A stretch of 64,000 nucleotides of DNA from JAAYEL01 sp964345835 (GTDB taxonomy: Bacteria > Bacillota > Clostridia > Tissierellales > Peptoniphilaceae): the NCBI GenBank assembly GCA_964345835.1, contig CAYFSL010000005.1, forward strand, positions 10,130 through 74,129. Reading direction: 5' to 3'. This document shows positions 1 through 8,510 of this stretch, piece after piece. Positions within the stretch are counted from its first letter, which is position 1, and the number at the start of each line of letters is the position of its first letter. The notes beneath the pieces were generated by a model, which was given only the letters and a program-made list of their open reading frames with translations, had not been told where the DNA came from and made no database searches. The position numbers and the translations under genes are program-made.

Positions 1-387
1 ACCAGCAAATTCTTCCATTTTCTTTGAGTAATTTTCCCCATTAGCCACCTTTGAATATAGGGCCTTTCCTTCAGCATAGCCCTTTGCAAAAGCTTTATCT
101 GAGTTTGGTACGAATACTCCACCATCCTTTACGTCTCCAAATTGGAACTCATCTATTTTTGCAGCGACAATCTTGTCTCCTTCCATTGCAACTGCATATC
201 TACCAAAGCCATCTTTACCAGGTGTAGCTGTATATATTCTCTTTAATTGAACTTCTTTTTCTACAGGCTCAGCAGGTTTATTTTCTTTACCCTTGTTGTC
301 GGTTCCTTGTCCGCCACCACAAGCAGCAAGAGAAACTACCATAATTAACGCCAGTAGTAATGTAGCTAATCTTCTACTAAACTTCAT
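1..387 (-). CDS. Putative lipoprotein, 3' end outside the window
   Basis: The 129 visible codons start at ATG 387 behind an AGGAGG site and a strong promoter. The N-terminus is a lipoprotein signal: MKFSRRLA, a hydrophobic stretch, then a lipobox LAAC with the cysteine at about residue 22 followed by Gly residues. A Lys/Glu/Pro linker follows and then a soluble domain with a segment VAMEGDKIVAAKIDEFQFGD. That segment resembles repeats in extracellular FMN-binding-like lipoproteins of anaerobic cocci, but no catalytic motif is visible and the C-terminus is missing. It is expected to be lipid-anchored on the outer face of the membrane. Function unknown. Confidence 0.75.
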   Translation of the reverse strand, partial: MKFSRRLATLLLALIMVVSLAACGGGQGTDNKGKENKPAEPVEKEVQLKRIYTATPGKDGFGRYAVAMEGDKIVAAKIDEFQFGDVKDGGVFVPNSDKAFAKGYAEGKALYSKVANGENYSKKMEEFAG

Positions 388-420
388 ATATTTCCTCCTA
401 TAAATTATTCTAGCTTTCAC

Positions 421-449
421 ATTCTAAAATAAATATCATTTGTTGTCAA
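421..449 (-). promoter_or_regulatory. Sigma-A-type promoter of the lipoprotein gene
   Basis: On the minus strand TTGACA (449-444) and TAGAAT (426-421) are separated by 17 bases. The -10 box is about 33 bases upstream of the lipoprotein start codon. The match to the housekeeping consensus is near perfect. Confidence 0.7.
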
Positions 450-497
450 TATAAACTTTTCTTGTGAAAAACTTATTATAAAGCTAATATATGTTGT

Positions 498-1109
498 CTA
501 CAGGCTTTTGTCGAGACTAATTCTTTCAGACATAGCCTTAGAAAGGGTTAAATCATCGTAATATTCTAAATTGCCACCAACTGGTATACCGCTAGCAATC
601 CTAGTTACCTTTATTCCCTTATCAACAATTAACTCTTTTAGGAAGAGCATAGTAGTCTCCCCTTCAACAGTTGGGGAAATAGCAAAAATAACTTCCCTAA
701 CATGGTCTGGGTCCAATCTTTTTATAAGACTATCCACCCCAATATCATCGGGCATTACAGAACCTGACGGATCGATCAATCCAGCTAAGACGTGGTAACT
801 GCCTCTAAAGCTATGAGTCTTTTCTATTGAAATAAGGTTAGTTATATCTTCAACAACACAGATTGTCGACTTATCCCTGCTATCATCAGAGCATATCGAA
901 CAGGTTTCTTCTTCGGTTAAATTTCCGCAAATTGGGCAGGGGTGGATTTTCTCCTTAACCTGTTTCAATGAGTTGATTAACTCGTCTATTTTATTGTCTG
1001 AAAGACCCACTATATGCAGGGCCAACCTCTGAGCAGACTTTCTTCCAACCGAAGGAAGCTTCCTAAGTTCTTCTATTAAAATTTCTAGTGACTCTGGATA
1101 TAAATTCAT
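498..1109 (-). CDS. recR: Recombination mediator protein RecR
   Basis: RecR works with RecF and RecO in loading RecA onto SSB-coated gapped DNA. The product is 203 residues, the usual length. It shows an N-terminal helix-hairpin-helix (LPSVGRKSAQRLA, about 18-30), a four-cysteine zinc finger (Cys58, 61, 70, 73), a Toprim domain (VVEDITN onward) and a C-terminal GGNLEYYDDLTLSKA segment typical of the family. An upstream in-frame ATG would add 22 residues that overlap ybaB and match nothing in RecR, so the ATG at 1109, 14 bases after the ybaB stop, was chosen. It is the last gene of a dnaX-ybaB-recR cluster, a very conserved Firmicute arrangement; recF and ssb are also in this window. Confidence 0.95.
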   Translation of the reverse strand: MNLYPESLEILIEELRKLPSVGRKSAQRLALHIVGLSDNKIDELINSLKQVKEKIHPCPICGNLTEEETCSICSDDSRDKSTICVVEDITNLISIEKTHSFRGSYHVLAGLIDPSGSVMPDDIGVDSLIKRLDPDHVREVIFAISPTVEGETTMLFLKELIVDKGIKVTRIASGIPVGGNLEYYDDLTLSKAMSERISLDKSL

Positions 1110-1122
1110 TTCTAATCCAATC

Positions 1123-1461
1123 TTATAAGCCAGGTATGTTAAGTCCGCCTGTAATACCACCCATCTTTTCTTCACTGATTTTGTCGGCCATTCTCATCGC
1201 CTCATTGACTCCAGCAAGGATCATATCTTCAAGCATCTCAACATCTTCTGGGTCAACTGCATCTGGGTCAATTTTTATAGATAAAATTTCCTTCTTACCA
1301 TTTGCAATAACCTCTACTACACCGCCACCAGCAGTTGCCTTTACTTCACTTTCTTCGATTTCTTTTTGAGCATCCGCAAGCTTCTTTTGCATTTGTTGCA
1401 TTTGCTTCATCATATTATTCATATTTCCACCACCAAAAGGGTTAGCTCCTCTTCTTGCCAT
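1123..1461 (-). CDS. ybaB: YbaB/EbfC family nucleoid-associated protein
   Basis: A 112-residue protein of the YbaB/EbfC family, small dimeric DNA-binding proteins of the nucleoid. It has a Gly-rich start with a PFGGGNMNNMMKQMQQMQ segment, a heptad-like helix (about 15-45), the beta region containing TAGGGVVEVIANGKKEI, and the acidic IDPDAVDPEDVEMLEDMI helix, all family hallmarks. A strong AGGAGG site precedes ATG 1461. It sits 9 bases downstream of dnaX and 14 bases upstream of recR, so the three are very probably cotranscribed. Confidence 0.95.
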   Translation of the reverse strand: MARRGANPFGGGNMNNMMKQMQQMQKKLADAQKEIEESEVKATAGGGVVEVIANGKKEILSIKIDPDAVDPEDVEMLEDMILAGVNEAMRMADKISEEKMGGITGGLNIPGL

Positions 1462-1470
1462 CTTTTCCTC

Positions 1471-3201
1471 CTAATTTATTATCTCTACATTGTCGTTGCC
1501 AAAAAATTCTTTAATCCTTGTAAGTTGACTATCCTCTTTTTTTGCTTGCTCATCCGTATTGAGATTTTTTCTTTTCTCCATAAGCTCAAACTTAATATGA
1601 ATTTCTTCAGACTTCTCCTGTTGATATGCCCTCTCGGCATTCTTTACTAGAGGAGTCATAATATTAGAATAATTCATCCCATTGCTAGAAACATAATATA
1701 TAAGCTGGTCTTTTTTTAATTCAAAGGTCCTGACCTCTTCAAAAAGCTTTTTAGAAGTTGGGAAATTTTCAACCATATAAGTTCTTACAAAGTTCTCAAC
1801 CTTAAAATCTGGGTCCTTATGGTCTTTATCTCCCTTATCAGCCCTTGTAAGATCACCAGCCGACTTTTTGCCCTTAACCCGTTCATCATTTATTTGGTCT
1901 CTTGAAGGGTCTCTAGCTTTTTCTATCTTGCTAGCCTTTTTTTCTCCTTGATCCTGGTTTTTATCCTTTTGACTTACCCTTAAATCTTCAAAGGGGTTTG
2001 AATTCTGAATAGAGACAGGGTTTCTAGCTTCTTGTTTTTTTGAAAACTTAGTTTCCTCGCTTATATATACCCCATTCGTCTCAATTCTAGATACTCTTTC
2101 TTCGAGAGCTTTTACAGCAGCTGATAAACTGTCCCTAGGAGTCCTGTCTACCATCCTCACCATAGCCATTTTCAAAAGTATGTTGCGGTTATCAGATTTC
2201 TTTATCCTGTCCTCATACTCTAGTAAGATATCTAAAATATTTACGATTTCTTCAAGCCTTAACCTCTCTATAATCTCCTCTAGATTTTTCTGGTCATCGG
2301 TCTTCACTCCAAATATCTTCTTATCCATAAGTCCTTCATAAAAAGATATCATTTCTTTGATAAGATTATAGGCATCCTTGCCCTTCTCTAACTCCCGGTC
2401 AACGGTTTCTATGAGTTTTTTAGGATCAGCTTCAAGGGCAGATTCAACTATGCTTATTTTTGTTTCTTCTGCAACAATTCCCAAGATATCATCTATATCT
2501 TCCTTGCTAAATGATGCCTTACCAATTGAGGTTACCTGGTCCAAGACAGAAAGGGCATCCCTCATAGACCCCTTACCTATTGTTGAAATAGAGTCAATCG
2601 CTTCAGGATCCATATTAATATTTTCCCTATCCAGGATATTTCCTATCCTTTCTTGGATAAGAGTCCTATCTATCTTCTTGAATTCAAATCTTTGGGTCCT
2701 GGATAAGATGGTATCTGGAATCTTATCTACCTCTGTAGTTGCCAAGATGAAGATTAGGTGTTTAGGTGGCTCCTCCATGATTTTAAGTAGGGCATTGAAG
2801 CCTTCATTGGTTATCATGTGGGCCTCGTCTATTATGTAGACCTTATATCTCAAGTCTGTAGGTGGGTATATGACTGTATCCCTCAACTGCCTTATATCAT
2901 CTATCCGCCTATTAGAAGCAGCATCCATCTCAACTATATCCATAGTAGATTCATCTAGAGCCCTTTTACAATTTTCACATTCATTGCAGGGGTTACCATC
3001 TTTAGGGTTTAGGCAATTTACAGCCCTTGAAAATATCTTGGCACAAGAGGTCTTTCCAGTCCCTCTAGTCCCTGCAAAAAGATAGGCATGGGATACTTTA
3101 TTATTTTTTATTTGATTTTTTAGGATATTGACAATCCCATCTTGTCCATAGACCTCATCAAAAGTCTTAGGCCTGTACTTCCTATATAGGGCCTGGCTCA
3201 T
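1471..3201 (-). CDS. dnaX: DNA polymerase III subunit gamma/tau
   Basis: The clamp-loader ATPase that loads DnaN onto primed DNA and ties together the replisome. The product is 576 residues. Domain I is an AAA+ module with Walker A GTRGTGKTS (about 44-52), a zinc module with Cys residues in CLNPKDGNPCNECENC (about 63-78), Walker B IIDEAH and the sensor ATTEVDKIPDTILSR. Domain III spans roughly 240-360. A long Lys/Asp/Glu-rich linker (about 385-470) then joins a C-terminal tau-like domain, so this is a full tau-length product. No programmed frameshift slippery site was obvious. Start ATG 3201 has an AGGAGG site. Confidence 0.96.
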   Translation of the reverse strand: MSQALYRKYRPKTFDEVYGQDGIVNILKNQIKNNKVSHAYLFAGTRGTGKTSCAKIFSRAVNCLNPKDGNPCNECENCKRALDESTMDIVEMDAASNRRIDDIRQLRDTVIYPPTDLRYKVYIIDEAHMITNEGFNALLKIMEEPPKHLIFILATTEVDKIPDTILSRTQRFEFKKIDRTLIQERIGNILDRENINMDPEAIDSISTIGKGSMRDALSVLDQVTSIGKASFSKEDIDDILGIVAEETKISIVESALEADPKKLIETVDRELEKGKDAYNLIKEMISFYEGLMDKKIFGVKTDDQKNLEEIIERLRLEEIVNILDILLEYEDRIKKSDNRNILLKMAMVRMVDRTPRDSLSAAVKALEERVSRIETNGVYISEETKFSKKQEARNPVSIQNSNPFEDLRVSQKDKNQDQGEKKASKIEKARDPSRDQINDERVKGKKSAGDLTRADKGDKDHKDPDFKVENFVRTYMVENFPTSKKLFEEVRTFELKKDQLIYYVSSNGMNYSNIMTPLVKNAERAYQQEKSEEIHIKFELMEKRKNLNTDEQAKKEDSQLTRIKEFFGNDNVEIIN

Positions 3202-3309
3202 TTATCTTCCTCCTAGCTAACTCAAATATTTATAATCGATAAGTATATCTTAACATATTAAAAGTAGTTTTTCCTATCCGGATAGCTCATCTCCAACACT
3301 TCTCAGTAC

Positions 3310-3360
3310 AATAAAATAAAAATCCTGCCAAAATCCCATCTCTTGGAATCCTGGCAGGCT
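3310..3360 (-). terminator. Terminator of the rpsF-ssb-rpsR operon
   Basis: CCTGCCA (3324-3330 on the plus strand) pairs with TGGCAGG (3352-3358). On the minus strand the hairpin is followed by ATTTTTATTTT. It lies about 35 bases after the rpsR stop and upstream of dnaX. Confidence 0.75.
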
Positions 3361-3393
3361 TTATTAACTAATTATCCTTAGCCAAGCCAAATA

Positions 3394-3621
3394 TTAGTTT
3401 ACTTGGTATGGCAATAAAGCTACTTGTCTTGCTCTCTTAACAGCTAATGTGATTTCTCTTTGATGAGCTGCACATGCACCAGTAACTCTTCTTGGAAGAA
3501 TTTTACCTCTTTCACTAATGAAAGTCTTTAAAGTTTCGGTATCTTTATAATCGATCTTTTTGTTTTTATCTTTACAAAAAGCACAAACTTTTTTTCTAGG
3601 TCTAAATCTTCTTGCTTGCAT
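3394..3621 (-). CDS. rpsR: 30S ribosomal protein S18
   Basis: A 75-residue basic protein of the small ribosomal subunit platform, where it pairs with S6. It contains the family core TLKTFISERGKILPRRVTG and the AAHQREITLAVKRARQVALLPY C-terminal helix. CAFC near residue 13 and the later Cys/His in GACAAH make this the zinc-binding (C+) form. It is the last gene of rpsF-ssb-rpsR, the standard bacterial order, 13 bases after ssb. Confidence 0.97.
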   Translation of the reverse strand: MQARRFRPRKKVCAFCKDKNKKIDYKDTETLKTFISERGKILPRRVTGACAAHQREITLAVKRARQVALLPYQVN

Positions 3622-3634
3622 TTTTCCTCCTTAT

Positions 3635-4123
3635 CTAGAAAGGAATCCTTCCGTCATCGTTAGTAGGATCAAAATCTGCACCGAACTCGAAGCTATCTGC
3701 GGCAAAGTCATTGCCTGGTCCGTCTTGTGGTGCAGGAGCATTGTTATAGTTACCGTAAGAAGATTGGTCTTGTTGAGAATATCCGCTATCCTTCCAATCT
3801 ATAAATTGGATGTTATTAGCCACAACCTCAGTTGTATAAACTCTTTGGCCATCTTTCTCATAAGATCCTGTTTGTATTCTTCCTGTAACCAATACCCTCT
3901 TGCCCTTTTGTGTAAACTTGGCACAATTTTCGCCCAGCTTACCCCACGCTGAAATTTGAATAAAATCAGCTGTAGGTTGATGTCTTGATTCCATCTCTGC
4001 TCTTTTTTCTCTTGATAGTTGCTTATCTACCGCTAGTGTGAATCTTGCAATTGCCCCTCCATTTTGGATGTAACGCAATTCTGGATCCCTTGTCAACCTT
4101 CCCATTAAAACAACATTGTTCAT
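3635..4123 (-). CDS. ssb: Single-stranded DNA-binding protein
   Basis: A 162-residue SSB. The N-terminal OB fold (about 1-108) starts MNNVVLMGRLTRDPELRYI and includes FIQISAWGKLGENCAKFTQKGK and VLVTGRIQTGSYEKDGQRVY. A Gln/Asn/Gly/Pro-rich linker follows. The acidic tail ends DDGRIPF, a match to the conserved DDxIPF tip that recruits RecO, PriA and other partners. Lying between rpsF and rpsR, it is the chromosomal replication SSB rather than a competence paralogue. Confidence 0.97.
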   Translation of the reverse strand: MNNVVLMGRLTRDPELRYIQNGGAIARFTLAVDKQLSREKRAEMESRHQPTADFIQISAWGKLGENCAKFTQKGKRVLVTGRIQTGSYEKDGQRVYTTEVVANNIQFIDWKDSGYSQQDQSSYGNYNNAPAPQDGPGNDFAADSFEFGADFDPTNDDGRIPF

Positions 4124-4140
4124 AAAATCCTCCTTAATAA

Positions 4141-4425
4141 TTAGGACTCTTTTCTTATAACCATGTATCTAATGATTGAATCTTGGATTTGTGATCTTCT
4201 TTCAACCTCTTTGATAACTGATGGATCAGCTTCAAAGTTGACGATATAATAGTGACCTTCCTTGATATAGTTGATTTCATAAGCTAACTTTCTTTGACCC
4301 CAGTCATCAATTTCCCCAACCTTACCGTTGGCATTGATGGCATCAAATAGTCTGTCAAGAGCTACTTTTCTTTGGTCCTCTTCTAAATTAGGCTTGAAAA
4401 CTACAACCATTTCGTAATTGTTCAT
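4141..4425 (-). CDS. rpsF: 30S ribosomal protein S6
   Basis: A 94-residue S6 protein with the family start NYEMVVVFKPNLEEDQRK and the segment DDWGQRKLAYEINYIKEGHYYIVNFE. It binds S18 on the small subunit. It is the first gene of rpsF-ssb-rpsR, behind a strong promoter (4486-4514) and a GGGAGGTG ribosome binding site. In many bacteria the S6:S18 pair represses its own leader RNA; the roughly 60-base leader is present here but the S6:S18 recognition element could not be confirmed by eye. Confidence 0.97.
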   Translation of the reverse strand: MNNYEMVVVFKPNLEEDQRKVALDRLFDAINANGKVGEIDDWGQRKLAYEINYIKEGHYYIVNFEADPSVIKEVERRSQIQDSIIRYMVIRKES

Positions 4426-4485
4426 TATTTCACCTCCCTTTGGATTACACCCTGCTTTTTAACAGAGTAGAGAATTTACTGAATT

Positions 4486-4514
4486 AGTATACCAGGAAAA
4501 TGCTTTAAAATCAA
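4486..4514 (-). promoter_or_regulatory. Extended -10 promoter of rpsF-ssb-rpsR
   Basis: On the minus strand TTGATT (4514-4509), a 17-base spacer and TATACT (4491-4486), with TG in the spacer one base before the -10 box (extended -10). The -35 box overlaps the stop region of the upstream gene. Confidence 0.65.
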
Positions 4515-5314
4515 TTGTTTCCCCTATAATCTTCCATAACATCTGCAAATATTTCCGCACTTGTTGGTGGTGTATATGTTATCGCATTTGCTCCTGCCTC
4601 TATAGTCCTTCTTATACTTTCATCATTGGGTCCTCCAGTTGCTATTATAGGGAACTGGTCACCAATTTCTTCTCTAATCTTCTTTACTATTTCAGGAGTT
4701 TCAGGCCCTCCTGTAACATTTAAGATTTGAGCTCCTGCTTCAATTTTTTCCTTGTAGTTGTCATTTTTTGATGCTACTGTAACAACCACTGGTATGTCGA
4801 GGATGCTTGCAAGCTTTGAAATCATGGTTGGAGACATAGGAGCATTAACAACAACCCCGTGGGCTCCCATTAACTCTGCTTGTAAGGCTATTTGTTCTGA
4901 CCTAACACCGGTTGTCAAGCCTCCTCCAACCCCTGCAAATACAGGAACAGATGAACAATCCATGATTGCCTTTGTTATGGATAGTTGTGGTGTAAAAGGA
5001 TAAACTGCCATAACTGCATTTGCATTAGAGTTGCTAATTACTGATACATCAGTTGTAAATAGCAGGGATTTTATCCTCTTGCCCAGAATTTTTATTCCGC
5101 TACACTTATAGATATCTTCAGGTACCATAACCATCCTGGTCCTAAGCTTATGCTCTACCTCTGGGACGTGTTTTTTTTCCTTTAGAACCAGCTTATTATC
5201 TTTATCGTCTTCTTTTAGCTTAGCTTGATCATCAAAATCAGCAACCCCATACTCTTCGATTATGTGCACTGATTCATCATGTAAATTTAAAGTCCTTATA
5301 TTCTTTTCTTTCAT
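4511..5314 (-). CDS. Conserved TIM-barrel protein of unknown function
   Basis: A 267-residue protein resembling a family common in Firmicutes and often labelled only as hydrolase. The core, from about residue 60, has alternating strands and helices of a phosphate-binding (beta/alpha)8 barrel. The conserved segments are CSGIKILGKRIKSLLFTTD, VFAGVGGGLTTG, GAHGVVVNAP, QILNVTGGPETPEIV and IIATGGPNDESIR followed by GANAITYTPPTSAEIF. The late GG and TGG turns are like phosphate-binding loops. The first 55 residues are an acidic, weakly structured extension. Nothing in the neighbourhood reveals a substrate. Start ATG 5314 has AGGAGA. Confidence 0.7.
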   Translation of the reverse strand: MKEKNIRTLNLHDESVHIIEEYGVADFDDQAKLKEDDKDNKLVLKEKKHVPEVEHKLRTRMVMVPEDIYKCSGIKILGKRIKSLLFTTDVSVISNSNANAVMAVYPFTPQLSITKAIMDCSSVPVFAGVGGGLTTGVRSEQIALQAELMGAHGVVVNAPMSPTMISKLASILDIPVVVTVASKNDNYKEKIEAGAQILNVTGGPETPEIVKKIREEIGDQFPIIATGGPNDESIRRTIEAGANAITYTPPTSAEIFADVMEDYRGNN

Positions 5315-5443
5315 AAGTATCTCCTATCTATAGTTTGTTCTCTCCTCTCTAAAAGATATTATACCTTAATAAGTTTAAGTTAAACTCTCTAAATTGTTAA
5401 ATAATACAAATATTAATGTTATAATTAGCAGATGGAGGATATT

Positions 5444-8329
5444 ATGCAAAACTACGAACCATTTAGATTGATAGAAGAGAAATTTTTAGAAGAGGACCAG
5501 GCCAAGGCATATGTATTTGAGCACAAGAGGACCAAGGCCAGGGTCTTTGTAATGAAAAATGAGGACGACAACAAGTTGTTTTCCGTTGGCTTTAGGACAC
5601 CGCCCAAGGATTCTACAGGGGTTTGCCATATTTTAGAGCACTGTGTCCTTAATGGGTCAAAAAAATATAGGACCAGGGAACCTTTCATGGATATGATAAA
5701 AACTTCCCTTTATACCTTCCTAAATGCCATGACCTACCCCGATAAAACTATTTACCCTGTCGCTTCAAGAAACAAGAAGGACTTTGAAAACCTTATGGAC
5801 GTCTACCTAGATGCGGTCTTTAACCCGAGAGTTCTTGAGGATGAAAGGATTTTTATGCAAGAGGGCTGGAGATACGACCTTAGCCCAGATAATAAATTAA
5901 CCTATAAAGGAGTTGTTTATAATGAAATGAGAGGAGCTATGTCTTCAGCCGAAGACCAGGTTTACTCACAAATATATAAACACCTTTATCCTGACACCAT
6001 CTATTCCCTAAATTCAGGTGGAGACCCCTATCAGATTCCTTCTTTAAAATATGAGGACTTTGTTGACTTTTATAAGGACTATTACCACCCATCAAATTCC
6101 TTTATCTTCCTTTATGGAGATACAGATTATAAAGCCTACATGAACTATATCGACAGAGAATACCTATCAAAATATGACTATAGGGAAATAGATTCTAGGA
6201 TAGGCCTTCAAAAGCCATTTGCTAAAGCAAAATATATAGAAGAAAAATTTTCTACAAATAAAGACGATACGGAAAAGGCAAATATGGCCACTTATTCGGT
6301 CATGACTGCAACAAATGACAATTCCTATGATAGGATTATCAACCAGATCTTGGTTTATGCCCTTATTTCTAGTGAATCTTCTCCTTTAAAAAAGGCGATT
6401 AGCAATTTAGATATAGTTGATGACATCATAAATGCTTCAACTTCAAATAGGCAGATTTCATTTTCCATACTGGGAAAAAATATTAGGGAGGCTGACAAGG
6501 ACCTTTTCTTTACCACCATTGAAAAAAGCCTAAAAGACCTTGTAGACCATGGTATTGATAGGGACCTCCTTCTTTCCATAATAAATATTATTTCATTTTC
6601 CCTTAAGGAAAAAAATGGAAACCCTACAAGGGGGATTGAATACCTGGATATGGCCTTTAATACTTGGCTTTACGACCTATCTCCAATAGACGGTATAGAT
6701 ATAGGGGCCACATTAAAGGAAATTAGGGATGGCATAGATAATGGAATTTTTGAGAAATATATCGAAGACCACATCCTAAATAATGACCACAAGGTCCTTA
6801 TCCTTCACAAGGCTTATCCTAACCTGAATACAAAAAGAGATGAAAAGATAAAAGACAAGCTTGATGAAATCGAAAAAAATCTGACAGCAGAGGAAAGGTC
6901 TTTGCTTCACACACATAGGGAAGAGATGGACCGTTTCCAAAGTAAAGAAGACAGCCAGGAAGACAAGGATACAATCCCCAAGCTAGAGCTTGCTGATGTT
7001 GATACTAAAATTGACCCTATAGATAGGAGACTGATAGAAAAATCCAACTATTCCTACCTAATCCACAAGCTTCCAACCGCTGGAATAGACTATATAGACC
7101 TGGTATTCGATGTAGACCATATAGAAAAAGAAGACCTAGTCTATCTTTCAATGCTGGGAGATGTTTTGGGCTTAATGGATACCAAAAATTATTCTTATTC
7201 CGATATTTATACAAAGAGCCTACTAGAAACAGGCGGAATAAGGATTAGTCCTTCCTACTATATTTTGAAAGATACCAAGGAATTAAAGAGGACTTTAACT
7301 CTCTCAACCAAGGTCTTTTCGGAAAATATTAGCAGGGGCATAAAGGTTGTCGAGGAAATAATATTTAACACAAGAATTGAGGATAAGCAAAGGCTTAAGG
7401 ACTTAATTAATAATATAAGGTCCAGGACTGAAATGGTCCTTCTTGATTACGGCCACACCCTAATGATGAATAGGGCCCTAGCAAGTAAATTTGCCCACTA
7501 TGACTACCTTGAAAAAATTTCAGGTATCGATAACTACCTATTTTATAAGGGCCTAGATGATAAGGACCTAGACCTAGTCCTTGATAGACTCCAAAGACTC
7601 TACAAAAAAGTCTTTAACAAAAACCAGCTTCTTATAGATGTCCGCTCTGATTTTTCACATGAAGAGGACCTATTCAAGTCCCTTGAAGACTTGGTTGAAA
7701 AATTAGATGATAGGAAGTTTGATAAATTAACCTATGACTTTGAGCCAGAAATAAGAAAAGAAGCTTTTATAGCCTCCACTGACGTGTCTTATGTATCAGT
7801 AGCCTCAGACCTTAGCCAATTAGGCTATGACTATAAAGGAAATGCTTCAGTCATAGCAAGCCTTCTTTCCAACGACTACCTATATAGTGAGATAAGGGCG
7901 AAGGGGGGAGCCTATGGAGCAGGTATGTCTATAAATAATAAGAATGGCTTTGCCAGCTTCTCTTATAGGGATCCAAATATTAAGAGGACCCTGGAAGTCT
8001 ACAAAAAGCTTCCAAATGCTATGAATGATATCTCCCTATCTGATGAAGCCCTTAAATCCTTCATAATAGGGACGGTCGGCAAATTTAGCCCCCCACTTAC
8101 AGAAAATCAGAAGGCAATTAGAGACTACAACCTTTACTTGGCAGGACAAAAGTATTCAGACATTGAAGGATATATTAAAGAAGCTTTAGAAACAAGCCTT
8201 GATGACTTTAAGGAAATGGGAAGTTTAATAGACAGGTCCGTAGATGACTGGAGCCTAGCTGTCTTAACAAACCAGGTAGGCTATGAGGAAAATATAGACC
8301 TATTTGATGACCTTATAAAATTAATATAA
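5444..8329 (+). CDS. M16C family zinc metallopeptidase (presequence-protease type)
   Basis: A 961-residue insulinase-superfamily peptidase of the M16C (Cym1/PreP, falcilysin-like) type, a single chain of four half-domains that closes over short peptides and degrades them. The inverted zinc motif HILEH gives His62, Glu65 and His66, and the distal glutamate is in the NEMRGAM segment near residue 163. The C-terminal half holds a typical AKGGAYGAG substrate-binding segment. No signal peptide is visible, so it is probably cytoplasmic. ATG 5444 was chosen because GGAGG (5434-5438) sits five bases before it; the ATG at 5432 overlaps that site. It is monocistronic, behind TATAAT at 5420-5425, and ends at a strong terminator. 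Confidence 0.9.
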   Translation: MQNYEPFRLIEEKFLEEDQAKAYVFEHKRTKARVFVMKNEDDNKLFSVGFRTPPKDSTGVCHILEHCVLNGSKKYRTREPFMDMIKTSLYTFLNAMTYPDKTIYPVASRNKKDFENLMDVYLDAVFNPRVLEDERIFMQEGWRYDLSPDNKLTYKGVVYNEMRGAMSSAEDQVYSQIYKHLYPDTIYSLNSGGDPYQIPSLKYEDFVDFYKDYYHPSNSFIFLYGDTDYKAYMNYIDREYLSKYDYREIDSRIGLQKPFAKAKYIEEKFSTNKDDTEKANMATYSVMTATNDNSYDRIINQILVYALISSESSPLKKAISNLDIVDDIINASTSNRQISFSILGKNIREADKDLFFTTIEKSLKDLVDHGIDRDLLLSIINIISFSLKEKNGNPTRGIEYLDMAFNTWLYDLSPIDGIDIGATLKEIRDGIDNGIFEKYIEDHILNNDHKVLILHKAYPNLNTKRDEKIKDKLDEIEKNLTAEERSLLHTHREEMDRFQSKEDSQEDKDTIPKLELADVDTKIDPIDRRLIEKSNYSYLIHKLPTAGIDYIDLVFDVDHIEKEDLVYLSMLGDVLGLMDTKNYSYSDIYTKSLLETGGIRISPSYYILKDTKELKRTLTLSTKVFSENISRGIKVVEEIIFNTRIEDKQRLKDLINNIRSRTEMVLLDYGHTLMMNRALASKFAHYDYLEKISGIDNYLFYKGLDDKDLDLVLDRLQRLYKKVFNKNQLLIDVRSDFSHEEDLFKSLEDLVEKLDDRKFDKLTYDFEPEIRKEAFIASTDVSYVSVASDLSQLGYDYKGNASVIASLLSNDYLYSEIRAKGGAYGAGMSINNKNGFASFSYRDPNIKRTLEVYKKLPNAMNDISLSDEALKSFIIGTVGKFSPPLTENQKAIRDYNLYLAGQKYSDIEGYIKEALETSLDDFKEMGSLIDRSVDDWSLAVLTNQVGYEENIDLFDDLIKLI

Positions 8330-8405
8330 AAAGACTACCAGCTGGAGATATCCTGACTTACGCTAGCCTAACTTCAGCCAATAGTTTAATAGCATGGAGA
8401 CAAAT

Positions 8406-8458
8406 AAAGCTAGCCCTTTAAAAAATGGTAAAAATCATTCTTAAAGGACTAGCTTTTT
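8406..8458. terminator. Bidirectional terminator between convergent genes
   Basis: AAAGCTAGCCCTTTAA (8406-8421) pairs with TTAAAGGACTAGCTTT (8441-8456) with one mismatch, and is followed by T residues on both strands. It separates the M16C peptidase (plus) from the nitroreductase (minus). Confidence 0.8.
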
Positions 8459-8510
8459 CATCCCATATTAAATTTTATATTTCAAATCTAACTACTTCTA
8501 GTAATTCTAG

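Noticed and set aside
3272..3283. CTATCCGGATAG palindrome upstream of dnaX
   Set aside because: Single short copy with no repeat elsewhere noticed and no clear relation to a promoter.
4426..4485. S6:S18-binding leader RNA of rpsF
   Set aside because: The leader is present, but the CCG-containing structure could not be confirmed by eye, so it is not listed as an RNA element.
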